Assembly: GCF_000300535.1 (NCBI RefSeq) | Contig: NZ_AMSH01000012.1 | Location: 1 to 64,000 of the forward strand | Reading direction: 5' to 3' | Length of the DNA stretch: 64,000 nucleotides | From: Bacillus xiamenensis | GTDB taxonomy: Bacteria > Bacillota > Bacilli > Bacillales > Bacillaceae | In this document: positions 54,209 through 63,999 of the stretch, piece by piece | How the letters are laid out: each line of letters begins with the position of its first letter | Numbering within the stretch: the first letter of the stretch is position 1 | Position numbers and translations under genes: made by a program | The notes under the pieces: generated by a model | Database searches by the model: none | What the model saw: the letters and a program-made list of their open reading frames with translations, nothing else | What the model was told of the DNA's origin: nothing

Positions 54209-54231
54209 TTAAAAAGCCCAATTTCCATTAC
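54209..54231. repeat. Right copy of the ampS 3' end (attR-like)
   Basis: Identical in 23 bp to 51089-51111, 3,120 bp apart. It keeps ampS intact after insertion, as expected for a 3'-end attachment site. Confidence 0.82.
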
Positions 54232-55441
54232 GGAAAATCGGTTCACGTTTACCATCTTTTGTGATCCCATCAATATTCATTTCCTTTGAACCAATCATGA
54301 AATCGACGTGTGTAATACTGCTGTTCACACCCGCTGCGTCTAATTCCTCTCGTTTCATCTCTTTACCGCCTTCGATATTAAATGCATAACCGCTGCCGAT
54401 GGCAAGGTGGTTGGATGCATTTTCATCGTAAAGTGTATTGTAATAGAGAATATTTGAGTTGGAAATCGGTGAATCATCAGGTACGAGGGCAACCTCACCT
54501 AAATAATGAGAGCCTTCATCTGTTTCAATCAAAGAAGTTAAAATGTCTTCGCCTTCTTTTGCTTTCACATCAATAATACGGCCATTTTCAAAGGTTAATG
54601 TAAAATCATCAATGATGTTTCCGGCATAGCTGAGCGGCTTTGTGCTTGAGACCGTCCCGTTTACGCCGTCTTTTTTAGGGACAGTAAATACTTCTTCTGT
54701 TGGCATATTGGCCATAAATGATACACCGCGTTCACTTACACTGCCGGCGCCTACCCAAATATGCTGTTCAGGAAGCTCGATCGTTAAATCTGTACCTGGC
54801 GCTTCATAGTGCAGCTTGTGGTAATGACGTTCATTTAAGACGGTTACTTTTTCATTTAGTGACTCATCATGCTTTTTCCATGCTTCAACTGGATCTGGCT
54901 GATCAGCACGGGCGACTTTAAAGATTTGTTCCCATAATAAAGAGACAGCCTCTTCATCTGTATGCTCAGGAAAAATCTTTTTCGCCCAATCTTTTGACGC
55001 AGCACCTACGACCGTCCAAGCGACTTTGTCAGATTGAACGTATTGACGATATGTATGAAGTGCTGAACCAGCAGCTTTTTGCTGTGCAGCAATTTTTTTC
55101 GAGTCAATGCCACGCAGAAGATCGGGGCTTTCTGACAAGATGGTAATAAAAGCACCACCGCGTTTTGCGATGGTTTCCATCATTTGTGCTTCCCATTCTG
55201 GGAATTGCTCAAAAACATCTTGTGGGGCATGTTCATATTTTAACCGGGTGAGAACACCATCACTCCAGCGGATATGTACGTTTTTCGCTCCGCGCTTATA
55301 CGCATGTTTTGCCACAAGGCGGACAAGGTCCACAGATTCAGTAAACGCAGATACGACCACTTCTTGACCATTTTGAACATTCACACCGACTTCAACGATG
55401 GTCTTTGCATATTGATCTAGTTGTTTTTCGAATGAACTCAT
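54209..55441 (-). CDS. ampS: Aminopeptidase AmpS (M29 family)
   Basis: 410 residues, the B. subtilis length. M29 leucyl-aminopeptidase that uses two metal ions; visible motifs include GTDLTIELPEQHIWVGAG, FMANMPTEEVFTVPKKDGVNG, GEVALVPDDSPISNSNILYYNTLYDENASNHLAIGSGY and HVDFMIG. The ATG at 55441 follows AAAGGAGG; a longer open frame lacks an RBS. Its stop and last codons form the right copy of the 23-bp direct repeat and so served as attachment site for the element at 51-54 kb. Confidence 0.94.
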   Translation of the reverse strand: MSSFEKQLDQYAKTIVEVGVNVQNGQEVVVSAFTESVDLVRLVAKHAYKRGAKNVHIRWSDGVLTRLKYEHAPQDVFEQFPEWEAQMMETIAKRGGAFITILSESPDLLRGIDSKKIAAQQKAAGSALHTYRQYVQSDKVAWTVVGAASKDWAKKIFPEHTDEEAVSLLWEQIFKVARADQPDPVEAWKKHDESLNEKVTVLNERHYHKLHYEAPGTDLTIELPEQHIWVGAGSVSERGVSFMANMPTEEVFTVPKKDGVNGTVSSTKPLSYAGNIIDDFTLTFENGRIIDVKAKEGEDILTSLIETDEGSHYLGEVALVPDDSPISNSNILYYNTLYDENASNHLAIGSGYAFNIEGGKEMKREELDAAGVNSSITHVDFMIGSKEMNIDGITKDGKREPIFRNGNWAF

Positions 55442-55521
55442 AAAAAACCCTCCTTTAGTCATGTTCATCATATCAGATTTAAGACCGAAAAGGAAAATGG
55501 GGAGCCGCTTTGAAGCAAAAT

Positions 55522-55550
55522 AAAAAAGCCGCTTTCGTGCGGCTTTTTTA
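55522..55550 (-). terminator. ykpC terminator
   Basis: AAAAAAGCCGC/GCGGCTTTTTT, loop TTTCGT. It overlaps the ykpC stop codon and has T runs on both strands. Confidence 0.85.
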
Positions 55551-55679
55551 GCGGTTCAGTTGTTTCACAGGCTGTGCATTAGAAGGGGGCATATGTGAAA
55601 ACGACAAGCTCATTCCTCCTAAAATAATACCGGTTAAAATGACTGTGACAACGACCCGTTTACTTAAATCAAGCAACAT
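55548..55679 (-). CDS. ykpC: YkpC, small membrane or exported protein
   Basis: 43 residues: MLLDLSKR, a hydrophobic segment VVVTVILTGIILGGMSLSF, and a polar tail HMPPSNAQPVKQLNR. ATG after GAAGGAGGAAG. Matches B. subtilis YkpC (about 44 residues) between ampS and mreBH. Function unknown. Confidence 0.88.
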   Translation of the reverse strand: MLLDLSKRVVVTVILTGIILGGMSLSFSHMPPSNAQPVKQLNR

Positions 55680-55753
55680 GTTCTTCCTCCTTCACGTTTA
55701 TCCATTCCTCACAATATGATCGAAATGATGAAAAAAGAAGTAGGACAGGAAGA

Positions 55754-56761
55754 TTATTTTAACGTTTTTTGCAATTTGTGAATGACTTCTAATGAACGGC
55801 CCGTTCCGATTGCGACAGATTCAAGTGGATTTGCTGCAATGTGAACTGGAACGACAATCTCTTGAGAGAGCCATTCTTGAATCCCGTTTAACAGTGCACC
55901 CCCGCCAGTTAGAATCACGCCGCGGTCTACGATATCACCACTGAGCTCTGGAGGGCTGTCCTCTAATGTGGCACGGATCGCCTCTAATATATGAAGAAGT
56001 GATTCACGCATAGCGCCTTGAATTTCATGAGATTCAAGTGTAATCGTTTTTGGGAGGCCTGTGACAAGGTCGCGTCCACGTACTTCTAATGATTCAGGCT
56101 CATGCTCAATGAGTCCATAACCGATTTCTATTTTCACTTGCTCAGCAGTCCGCTCACCGATCAGTAGATTATATTTCTTTCTCACAAATGTAATGATATC
56201 TTCATCCAGCTGATCGCCGCCAATTCGAATCGAATGACAAGAGACAACGCCGCCAAATGAAATGATCGCCACTTCTGTTGTTCCTCCGCCAATATCGACA
56301 ACGACGTTTGCAACAGGCTCGTCTACCGGTAGATCAGCACCGATGGCAGCTGCGACAGGTTCTTCAATTAAATGCACATGCTTTGCCCCGCAATTCTTGA
56401 CAGCATCGCTGATTGCGCGGCGCTCGACAGCGGTTGAACCAGAAGGTGTACATACAACAACGGTCGGTTTTCTAAAGGTAAACCCGATATTTTTTCCTGC
56501 TTTTTTCATAATTTGTTTGAGTAAATCTGTGGTCATATCATAATCAGCGATGACACCGTCTTTCATCGGACGGATCGCCATAATTTTCCCAGGTGTTTTC
56601 CCAATCATCTCTTTTGCTTCTGATCCGACTGCAAGAACAGTTTTTGTTTCTGTGTCTACTGCCACGACGGATGGTTCATTTAAAATGATTCCCTTGTTTT
56701 TACTATAAACCAATATGTTAGCTGTTCCCAAATCAATTCCAATTTCGGCATGTTGAAACAT
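55754..56761 (-). CDS. mreBH: Actin homologue MreBH
   Basis: 335 residues. Actin/Hsp70 fold with phosphate 1 IGIDLGTAN, connect 1, phosphate 2 [13 protein letters not shown] and adenosine motif [12 protein letters not shown]. Guides lateral wall synthesis and positions the LytE hydrolase. The ATG at 56761 ([10 protein letters not shown]) follows GGGTG and equals the B. subtilis start. Confidence 0.95.
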   Translation of the reverse strand: MFQHAEIGIDLGTANILVYSKNKGIILNEPSVVAVDTETKTVLAVGSEAKEMIGKTPGKIMAIRPMKDGVIADYDMTTDLLKQIMKKAGKNIGFTFRKPTVVVCTPSGSTAVERRAISDAVKNCGAKHVHLIEEPVAAAIGADLPVDEPVANVVVDIGGGTTEVAIISFGGVVSCHSIRIGGDQLDEDIITFVRKKYNLLIGERTAEQVKIEIGYGLIEHEPESLEVRGRDLVTGLPKTITLESHEIQGAMRESLLHILEAIRATLEDSPPELSGDIVDRGVILTGGGALLNGIQEWLSQEIVVPVHIAANPLESVAIGTGRSLEVIHKLQKTLK

Positions 56762-57037
56762 GTTTTCACCCAATCTCTATTTTTGCTGTTTTAAACAATT
56801 TTACATTTAAAAGTTCAAAGGATAGATGTCATTTGTGGGGGTTTGTGATCACCTTGAAATGAATCTGTAAAATTCAAGTCTCATTTTGACAATCACAATA
56901 AATTTTACCTTTGATTTTTCGGTTATGAAAAAAATTTTTAAAGAGGAGAAACCTTTTAAAAATCTCTTACGTCTACGATATATCAATTGGTGAAAAACAG
57001 ATTGATCTTGAGCTAACGAAAGAAAGAGGGAACGAAT

Positions 57038-57316
57038 TTGAAATCTATCGGAGTCGTAAGAAAAGTAGATGAACTAGGACGTATTGTGATGCCAATCGAA
57101 TTGAGAAGAGCACTTGATATCGCTATTAAAGACAGTATGGAATTTTTTATAGATGGAGATAAAATCGTCTTGAAAAAATATCAGCCTCAAGGCGTTTGTC
57201 TCATGACGGGTGAGATTACTTCAGAGAACCATGAATATGGAAATGGTGCCATTACATTAAGCGCTGAAGGCGCAGAACTACTGCTAAAAGAGCTTCAAGA
57301 GGCCCTTCAACAGTAA
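57038..57316 (+). CDS. abh: Transition-state regulator Abh (AbrB paralogue)
   Basis: 92 residues. N-terminal swapped-hairpin AbrB fold (KSIGVVRKVDELGRIVMPIELRRALDI) binds DNA; C-terminal dimerisation domain. Activates or represses antibiotic and sublancin-type genes in B. subtilis. TTG start behind AAAGAGGG. AbbA from the same window can inhibit it. Confidence 0.93.
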   Translation: MKSIGVVRKVDELGRIVMPIELRRALDIAIKDSMEFFIDGDKIVLKKYQPQGVCLMTGEITSENHEYGNGAITLSAEGAELLLKELQEALQQ

Positions 57317-57320
57317 ATAA

Positions 57321-57369
57321 AAATAGCCTGCTCTCTTCCTTTGTGATGAGAACAGGCTATTTTTTTTCT
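57321..57369 (+). terminator. abh terminator
   Basis: AATAGCCTG-CTCTC ... GAGAACAGGCTATT stem, then eight T. Confidence 0.85.
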
Positions 57370-57463
57370 GCAAAAAGTTCCTTAAAAATGCCCCATCTCC
57401 CTCAAAAAACAAGTGGAAAATGGTACAATTGACAAAGAATCTCAGGGCGGCAGGTGGAATCAT

Positions 57464-58759
57464 TTGAACAAAACATACCAAGTACGGATCCTGTTATCTG
57501 TTCTTGCATTTCTATTAATCTTAAGCTGGGATTTCTTTTATTATCTCGGCGGCTATCAAATTAATTGGCCGCTCGATCTAGCCTTTACAATCGCTGTTTT
57601 AGCTGGTATTTGGGTCGTCTCAGGCTATGTAGACCGGTTAAATTTACTTGTGTCAGATTTAAACAAACGAGAAAAAGAAGCACACGAACTAACAGAGCGG
57701 CTGAATCGAATAACAGATAACTTGCAAGAAATCGTTTTTGAAACAAATGAAAAAGGTCAAATCATTTTTTTAAATCAAGCATGGAAACACATGATGGGGT
57801 ACGACATAGAGGAATGTCTAGGTACGATGTATAATCAGTACTTTGATCAAGAGGAACATGTCGTCCAGCATTTGTTATCTGTGATAAAAGAGCATAAGGA
57901 TGAGGGACGGGTTGAACTGCAGCTTGTTCATAAAGATGGAAGAAAAGTATGGGGAGATGTTCATTATAAGCTTTATTTTGATGAGCAGAACCAGTTTACT
58001 GGAGGCATTGGAACGGTTGCTGATATCACGAAACAAAAGCAGGCAAAGCTCGAGCTTGAAAGGTCCAATCAGCAATTGCAAATGCAGGCACAAAAGCTGG
58101 CAGTGGCAGGACAAATAGCCGCTGGGATTGCCCATGAAGTCAGAAATCCGCTAACCTCAGTAAACGGCTTTTTGCAGCTGATGAAAACACAATACCCTGA
58201 ACGAACCGATTACTTTGATATCATCTTTTCTGAAATTAAACGGATTGACTTTGTTTTAAGTGAGCTGCTTGTATTAGCCAAGCCTCAATCGGTCCATTTT
58301 CAAGAAGTACAGCTTCATGATTTGCTAGAGCAGGTCATTACCCTACTAAACACAAATGCCGTTCTTTCGAATATTGACCTTAAACAGCCATTTAAAAAGA
58401 AGGATGCTGGAGCCATATTAGCAGACGCCAATCAAATGAAACAGCTGTTCATTAACTTAATCAAGAATGCAATAGAGGCGATGCCTGAAGGCGGCAGCAT
58501 ATACATATCAACAGAAAAAGTCATGAATGAGTGGAAAATCACGATTCAAGATGAAGGAAAAGGGATGTCTGAAGATGACATTCAGAAAATATACGATCCT
58601 TTCTTCTCTACGAAAAAAGAAGGAACTGGACTTGGTTTAACAATCTGTGCGACGATTTTAAAAGATCATCATGGAAGAATGGATGTAAAGAGTGAACTCA
58701 GAAAAGGGACAGCTTTTCATATTTATTTACCTGTGTATCAAAAAAGCAGGCAGCAGTAA
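57464..58759 (+). CDS. kinC: Sensor histidine kinase KinC
   Basis: 431 residues. Two membrane segments (about 8-27, 38-58), a PAS domain (about 85-200) with PAC, HisKA with GIAHEVRNPLTSV (H224), HATPase_c with NLIKNAIEAMP, DEGKGMS and GTGLGLT. Can phosphorylate Spo0F and Spo0A and links membrane or potassium leakage signals to biofilm matrix genes. TTG at 57464; the RBS GGCAGGTGG is moderate. Confidence 0.94.
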   Translation: MNKTYQVRILLSVLAFLLILSWDFFYYLGGYQINWPLDLAFTIAVLAGIWVVSGYVDRLNLLVSDLNKREKEAHELTERLNRITDNLQEIVFETNEKGQIIFLNQAWKHMMGYDIEECLGTMYNQYFDQEEHVVQHLLSVIKEHKDEGRVELQLVHKDGRKVWGDVHYKLYFDEQNQFTGGIGTVADITKQKQAKLELERSNQQLQMQAQKLAVAGQIAAGIAHEVRNPLTSVNGFLQLMKTQYPERTDYFDIIFSEIKRIDFVLSELLVLAKPQSVHFQEVQLHDLLEQVITLLNTNAVLSNIDLKQPFKKKDAGAILADANQMKQLFINLIKNAIEAMPEGGSIYISTEKVMNEWKITIQDEGKGMSEDDIQKIYDPFFSTKKEGTGLGLTICATILKDHHGRMDVKSELRKGTAFHIYLPVYQKSRQQ

Positions 58760-58777
58760 GGCGAGAGGGATGTGATG

Positions 58778-59611
58778 ATGATGAAGACGTTATTTGTATA
58801 TGGGACACTTTTAAAGCACGAAAAGGACCACGAGACATTCATGAAAGAAAGCAGTCTATTCGCAACGTCTGCTTGGATCAAAGGGAGGCTGTACGATACA
58901 GGTGCAGGATACCCAGTGTGTGTTGTCTCTGAACATTATGCAGTATACGGAGAATTGTATGAGGTAAGCGATGAAACGTTGAATAAGATAGGTGAGCTAG
59001 AGGAAGGGTATGACAAGCAGGAAATAGATGTCATGACAGATCAGGGTCAGATACAAGCCATTGCATATACAGTAGGTGAGCAGAAGGCATCAGGACTAAA
59101 GGAGATTGAGAGCGGCTACTGGAAGGAATACAAGCTGTGGCAGCGCAAGCCGTCATCCTTTTATTATTTTGCCTACGGTTCCTGTATGGATGATGCAAGG
59201 TTTAAGCTTGCCAAAGTCGATCATTATTTCAAACAGATCATCGGCGGTGGTGCACTTGATCGTTTTACCACTAGATTTACACTCGTGCGGCCTGATGGAT
59301 CAAGAGCCGATATGGTAGAAGACGGCGGAGAAACAGAGGGTGTTCTATACGAGGTGCCTTTTGATGCTATTCGTTATTTGTACAAGCGAGAAGGTGTTTA
59401 TGAAGGCACGTATCGCCCAGCCTTTGTCGATGTCACGATAGGTGATCAAGTCTATCAGGACTGCTTAACCTTTCTCGTCTTAAAAAAGAATGAAGAAATT
59501 GCTCCTCCCGCTCATTATCGAAGTGAAATCGAAAAAGGAGCAGACCTTTACTTAAGTGAAGCGTTCCGTAAAAAAATTCGGTCGCATATGGATTCATTAA
59601 TCAAACCGTAG
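58778..59611 (+). CDS. ykqA: YkqA, gamma-glutamylcyclotransferase-like protein
   Basis: About 277 residues with two AIG2/GGCT-like domains: LFVYGTLLKHE...GYPVCV (residues 1-120) and YYFAYGSCMDDARF (about 125-277). YGT/YGS loops bind the glutamyl group; the catalytic Glu is in GELEEGYDK. Possibly cuts gamma-glutamyl amines. Four tandem start codons (58772-58781); the ATG at 58778 gives good spacing from GAGGGA. Confidence 0.85.
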   Translation: MMKTLFVYGTLLKHEKDHETFMKESSLFATSAWIKGRLYDTGAGYPVCVVSEHYAVYGELYEVSDETLNKIGELEEGYDKQEIDVMTDQGQIQAIAYTVGEQKASGLKEIESGYWKEYKLWQRKPSSFYYFAYGSCMDDARFKLAKVDHYFKQIIGGGALDRFTTRFTLVRPDGSRADMVEDGGETEGVLYEVPFDAIRYLYKREGVYEGTYRPAFVDVTIGDQVYQDCLTFLVLKKNEEIAPPAHYRSEIEKGADLYLSEAFRKKIRSHMDSLIKP

Positions 59612-59648
59612 TAAAATGCATGGTAAGTGATATAAAAGGAGTCTGAAC

Positions 59649-60317
59649 ATGAAAAAGGAATATGCAGTCATTGGTCTTGGGCGCTTTGGCGGAAGTATTT
59701 GCAAGGCGCTGAGCGAAGAAGGACTTGAAGTCATGGCCATGGATATGAATGAAGATCGTGTGAACGAATACGCTAAAATTGCGTCACATGCGGTGATTGG
59801 TGATTCGACGGATGAATCTGTCTTAAAAAATCTAGGCATTCGTAATTTCGATCATGTCATCGTGGCGATTGGAGAGAACATTCAAGCAAGTATTTTAACA
59901 ACAATTATGCTGAAAGAGCTTGGCGTCAAAATGGTCACAGTGAAAGCTCAAAATGACTACCATGAAAAAGTACTTAACAAAATTGGGGCCGATCGCATTG
60001 TTCATCCAGAGCGAGACATGGGCAGACGGATTGCACATAAAATCATTTCCAACAACGTGCTCGATTATCTCGAGCTGTCAGATGAGTACAGTCTTATTGA
60101 AATCGTCGCAAACAGCAGACTAGCTGGGCATTCCCTTTTAGATCTCGACATTCGTGCAAGGTACGGGATTAATATTGTAGCAATTAAGCGCGGGAAAGAA
60201 GTCATTGTTTCACCGCTTGCAGATGAAATGATTCAAAAAGAAGATATCCTTATCGTCATTGGATCAGTAGCAGATATTGGACGCTTTGAAAAACGAGAAA
60301 TGCAGAACGAATATTAA
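59649..60317 (+). CDS. ktrC: Potassium channel gating subunit KtrC
   Basis: 222-residue RCK protein. Rossmann domain with VIGLGRFGGSICKALSEEG (about 6-25) binding ATP/ADP and NAD, and a C-terminal RCK_C domain (about 135-220) that in B. subtilis binds c-di-AMP. Forms the cytosolic ring that gates KtrD or KtrB. ATG behind AAAGGAG. Related in function to darB, which reports c-di-AMP. Confidence 0.94.
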   Translation: MKKEYAVIGLGRFGGSICKALSEEGLEVMAMDMNEDRVNEYAKIASHAVIGDSTDESVLKNLGIRNFDHVIVAIGENIQASILTTIMLKELGVKMVTVKAQNDYHEKVLNKIGADRIVHPERDMGRRIAHKIISNNVLDYLELSDEYSLIEIVANSRLAGHSLLDLDIRARYGINIVAIKRGKEVIVSPLADEMIQKEDILIVIGSVADIGRFEKREMQNEY

Positions 60318-60340
60318 ACACTCCGGCGGGGTGTTTTTTT
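60316..60340 (+). terminator. ktrC terminator
   Basis: AAACACTCC-GGCG-GGGTGTTTTTTT directly after the stop. Confidence 0.85.
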
Positions 60341-60570
60341 ATATGGATATGTACACCTCGGGCGGACAATGAAGAGGAGAAAGCTTTGCAGAAAAGCTGT
60401 TTTTCGTCTGACCACCAGCAAAAAGAACCGTCGTTATTTTTCATGCAATTATCACTATTCAGAAATAAAAATCAATCCTCTGATATGGCTGATTTTCTCT
60501 AAATGTCATTGACTGGGCACACAGATTCGTTTACGATAAGAAACATTATATTGTTTACTCGGAGGAGGCA

Positions 60571-62307
60571 GTGTCGTTGGATAAGGAGCTTTTCAGACAT
60601 CAAATTGAGGTCGCTGCAAAGAGAAAAAAAGCAGCCCTCGTGATTAAACATGCGAAGGTCATGGACGTGTTTAACCAGGAATGGATAGACGCTGATGTCG
60701 CTGTAGAAAATGGAAAAATAGTAGGGATTGGAGAGTACGAGGGAGAGAGGGAACTGGATGCAGCAGGTCAAATGCTTGTTCCTGGTTTTATTGATGGCCA
60801 CGTTCATATCGAGTCCTCCATGGTGACCCCTGCTGAATTCTCCAAAGCTGTTGTTCCTCACGGTGTGACAACTGTCGTAACAGACCCGCATGAAATTGCC
60901 AATGTGTCAGGTGTTGCAGGTATCCGTTTTATGCTCAAAGAAGCGAGAAAAGCTGCTTTAAATATATATTTCATGCTGCCATCCTGTGTACCAGCAGTCA
61001 GCTTTGAACGATCAGGTGCTACGCTAAAAGCGAAAGATTTAAAGCCTCTTTATGAGGAGAAAGAAGTGCTTGGTCTTGCCGAAGTCATGGATTATGTCGG
61101 AGTGGAGCAGGCGGAAGAAGATATGCTTCAAAAGCTGCTCGATGCTCAACATGAAGATAAATTGATTGATGGCCACCTAGCAGGCTTAACGGACCGATTA
61201 ATTAACGTGTACCGGACAGCCAATGTGCAAACAGATCATGAGGTAACAACGGCTCAGGAAGCCCTTGAACGTGTAAAACGAGGCATGTATGTCATGCTGA
61301 GAGAAGGGTCTGTCGCCAAAAACGTGAAAAACGTCTTACCCGCTGTTAATGAAAAGAATGCGAGACGCTTTTTCTTTTGTACCGATGATAAACATCTAGA
61401 TGATTTACTGGCGCAAGGAAGTATTGATGAACAAGTACGTATGTCCATCAAAGAAGGATTGGACCCCTTTTTAGCGTATCAAATGGGCAGTTTAAACGCA
61501 GCAGAATGTTTTGACCTCAAAACAAAGGGAGCGATTGCACCAGGCTTTGATGCTGATTTTATGCTTATTTCTGACTTGAATAAGGTGGATATCACAAGCG
61601 TCTTTATTGCTGGAGAATTGGTCTCCGAGCATGGAGAATATCAACCGCGTGTCGACAAGGTCACGCCAAATCTTTCATTAATGAAATCGGTACATGCAGT
61701 GGACGTTCAAGAGAAAGATCTAACGCTGCCTATCAGAGACCATCAAAAGATGAACGTCATTCGCATTATTCCAAATCAGCTTGAAACGAAATTAGAACAA
61801 GTATCTCCATCTAATCTCAATGGACAATTCACTAGTGATACAGATCGAGATGTATTAAAAATGGTGCTTGTCGAACGTCATCAAGGTCTTTCTGAAATTG
61901 GGGTAGGGATTGTCAGCGGCTTTGGCTTGAAAAATGGTGCGATTGCAACAACGGTGGCGCATGATTCGCATAACTTAATTGCCGTTGGTACAAATGATGC
62001 TGACATGATCAAAGCGATTGAGACGTTAAAAGAAGCAGGGGGCGGTTTGACCGTTGTGAAGGGCGGCCAGCCGCTTCATACGCTTCCATTGCCGATCTCG
62101 GGCTTATTATCAGATCAACCTGCGCATGCGGTGAATGAAAGTCTTCATGCACTCCATGAAGCGTTAAATGCAACAGGATTTTCTTTAGATTTTAATCCGT
62201 TTTTGACCCTGTCTTTCTTGGCACTTCCAGTCATTCCTGATGTGAAAATGACAACAAAAGGATTGTTCGATGTGAGAAGCTTTCAGCATCTACCGATTCA
62301 ATCATAA
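60571..62307 (+). CDS. adeC: Adenine deaminase AdeC
   Basis: 578-residue amidohydrolase that turns adenine into hypoxanthine and ammonia. Metal motif FIDGHVHIESS, then DPHEIANV, GHLAGLTD and FCTDDK (metal ligand Asp). GTG start 3 nt after GGAGGAGGCA. No purine riboswitch was found upstream. Confidence 0.93.
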   Translation: MSLDKELFRHQIEVAAKRKKAALVIKHAKVMDVFNQEWIDADVAVENGKIVGIGEYEGERELDAAGQMLVPGFIDGHVHIESSMVTPAEFSKAVVPHGVTTVVTDPHEIANVSGVAGIRFMLKEARKAALNIYFMLPSCVPAVSFERSGATLKAKDLKPLYEEKEVLGLAEVMDYVGVEQAEEDMLQKLLDAQHEDKLIDGHLAGLTDRLINVYRTANVQTDHEVTTAQEALERVKRGMYVMLREGSVAKNVKNVLPAVNEKNARRFFFCTDDKHLDDLLAQGSIDEQVRMSIKEGLDPFLAYQMGSLNAAECFDLKTKGAIAPGFDADFMLISDLNKVDITSVFIAGELVSEHGEYQPRVDKVTPNLSLMKSVHAVDVQEKDLTLPIRDHQKMNVIRIIPNQLETKLEQVSPSNLNGQFTSDTDRDVLKMVLVERHQGLSEIGVGIVSGFGLKNGAIATTVAHDSHNLIAVGTNDADMIKAIETLKEAGGGLTVVKGGQPLHTLPLPISGLLSDQPAHAVNESLHALHEALNATGFSLDFNPFLTLSFLALPVIPDVKMTTKGLFDVRSFQHLPIQS

Positions 62308-62320
62308 AACAATGACTAAA

Positions 62321-62354
62321 CCCGCATGTAGATGGTCTATATGCGGGTTTTTCA
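62321..62354 (+). terminator. adeC terminator
   Basis: ACCCGCAT / ATGCGGGT stem, T5 tail. Confidence 0.85.
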
Positions 62355-62369
62355 TATATTTGAACATAA

Positions 62370-62405
62370 AAAAAGAGACACAGCCAGTTGGCATGTGTCT
62401 CTTTA
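62370..62405 (-). terminator. rnjA terminator
   Basis: On the minus strand AAAGAGACACA / TGTGTCTCTTTTTTT with a GCCAACTGGC loop, just after the rnjA stop. Confidence 0.88.
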
Positions 62406-62412
62406 CTTGTTA

Positions 62413-63999
62413 TTACACTTCCATAATGATCGGTAAGATCATTGGGCGGCGTCTTGTTTTTTCATATAGGAAAGGTGCAAGTGTGTCAGTAATTTCGTTT
62501 TTAATTTCTGACCATTGTGTCGTCTTGCGTTCCATTACTTTTTCAAGATGCTTTGAAATTAAATCTTGCGCGTCATTAATGAGGTCTCCAGATTCTCTCA
62601 TGTAGACAAAACCTCTTGAGATCAAATCAGGACCAGCAGAAATTTTGAATTCTTTCATGTCCATGCTGACCACAACAATGACAAGACCTTCTTCTGAAAG
62701 AATGCGGCGGTCTCTTAACACGATGTTACCGATATCGCCAATCCCGCTACCGTCAATATACACGTTGCCTGATGGAATTTTTCCAGCGACACTTGCTTCG
62801 TCACCTTTCAGTGCAAGAACTTCACCGTTATCCATGATAAAGCAGTTTTCCTCAGGGATTCCGCAATCATTTGCCAATTTAATATGCGTTTTTTGCATGC
62901 GGTATTCACCGTGAATTGGCATGAAGAATTTTGGTTTAATTAAACGGAGCATCAGCTTCTGTTCTTCTTGTCCGCCGTGTCCGGATGTATGAATATTATT
63001 CAGTGAGCCATGAATAACCTCAGCCCCAGCACGATAAAGCTGGTTAATGGTACGGCTTACGCTAATATTGTTACCTGGGATCGGTGAAGATGAGAAGACA
63101 ACAGTGTCTCCAGGATTAATGGAAATTTGGCGGTGTGTACCGTTCGCAATACGAGAAAGAGCTGCCATCGGTTCACCCTGACTTCCAGTACAAAGAATGG
63201 TCACTTTGTTTGCTGGAAGGCGGTTGATTTCATTGTGTTCAATGAACGTGTTTTTTGGACATTTGATATAGCCGAGCTCTTGTCCAATATCAATGGCAGA
63301 CTCCATACTGCGCCCAAACACAGCGACTTTTCGGCCGTTGGCAACAGCGGACTCAATCACCTGTTGAAGTCTGTGAATGTTTGATGCAAATGTGGCAAAA
63401 ATAATACGTCCATCTACTTTTCTAAAGATGTCATCAATGCTTTCTCCTACACGTCTTTCAGACATCGTAAATTCTGGAATTTCACTGTTTGTACTGTCAG
63501 ATAGAAGGCAAAGGACGCCCTCTTTCCCGATCTCCGCCATTTTCGTTAAATTGGCAGGCTCGCCAACAGGAGTAAAGTCAAACTTGAAATCACCTGTATG
63601 TACGATGTTACCAGGAGGTGTCTTTACAACAATTCCATAAGAATCTGGAATACTATGCGTCGTTCTAAAGAAAGACACAGCTGTTTTTCTAAATTTAATT
63701 GTATCTTCTTCTTCAAAGATGTGAAGTTTTGTCTGTCTTAATAGACCATGTTCTTCCAATTTGTTACGAAGTAGGCCGATTGCGAGTTTGCCTCCGTAAA
63801 CTGGAATATTCACTTGCTTGAGAAGGTAAGGGATACCGCCGATGTGGTCTTCATGTCCGTGAGTAATGAAAAGACCTTTGATTTTATCTTCGTTTTTAAC
63901 TAAATACGTATAGTCAGGGATGACGTAATCAATTCCAAGAAGCTCATCTTCAGGGAACTTAATACCAGCATCAATTAAAATGATTTCATCTTGAAATTG
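62413..63999 (-). CDS. rnjA: Ribonuclease J1 (5' end beyond the window)
   Basis: 528 codons of the expected 555. The missing part is only the first ~27 residues, beyond position 64000. Metallo-beta-lactamase/beta-CASP nuclease with the zinc motif [10 protein letters not shown] visible at 63860-63889 on the plus-strand scale, [15 protein letters not shown] and the beta-CASP motifs, then the C-terminal RNase J domain. Exonuclease and endonuclease central to mRNA decay and 16S rRNA maturation. The GTG at 63813 is internal; the frame continues open to the window edge. Confidence 0.95.
   Translation of the reverse strand, partial: QFQDEIILIDAGIKFPEDELLGIDYVIPDYTYLVKNEDKIKGLFITHGHEDHIGGIPYLLKQVNIPVYGGKLAIGLLRNKLEEHGLLRQTKLHIFEEEDTIKFRKTAVSFFRTTHSIPDSYGIVVKTPPGNIVHTGDFKFDFTPVGEPANLTKMAEIGKEGVLCLLSDSTNSEIPEFTMSERRVGESIDDIFRKVDGRIIFATFASNIHRLQQVIESAVANGRKVAVFGRSMESAIDIGQELGYIKCPKNTFIEHNEINRLPANKVTILCTGSQGEPMAALSRIANGTHRQISINPGDTVVFSSSPIPGNNISVSRTINQLYRAGAEVIHGSLNNIHTSGHGGQEEQKLMLRLIKPKFFMPIHGEYRMQKTHIKLANDCGIPEENCFIMDNGEVLALKGDEASVAGKIPSGNVYIDGSGIGDIGNIVLRDRRILSEEGLVIVVVSMDMKEFKISAGPDLISRGFVYMRESGDLINDAQDLISKHLEKVMERKTTQWSEIKNEITDTLAPFLYEKTRRRPMILPIIMEV

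Noticed and set aside
60330-60570. Purine riboswitch ahead of adeC
   Set aside because: Looked for the conserved three-way junction and its loop sequences; not present.
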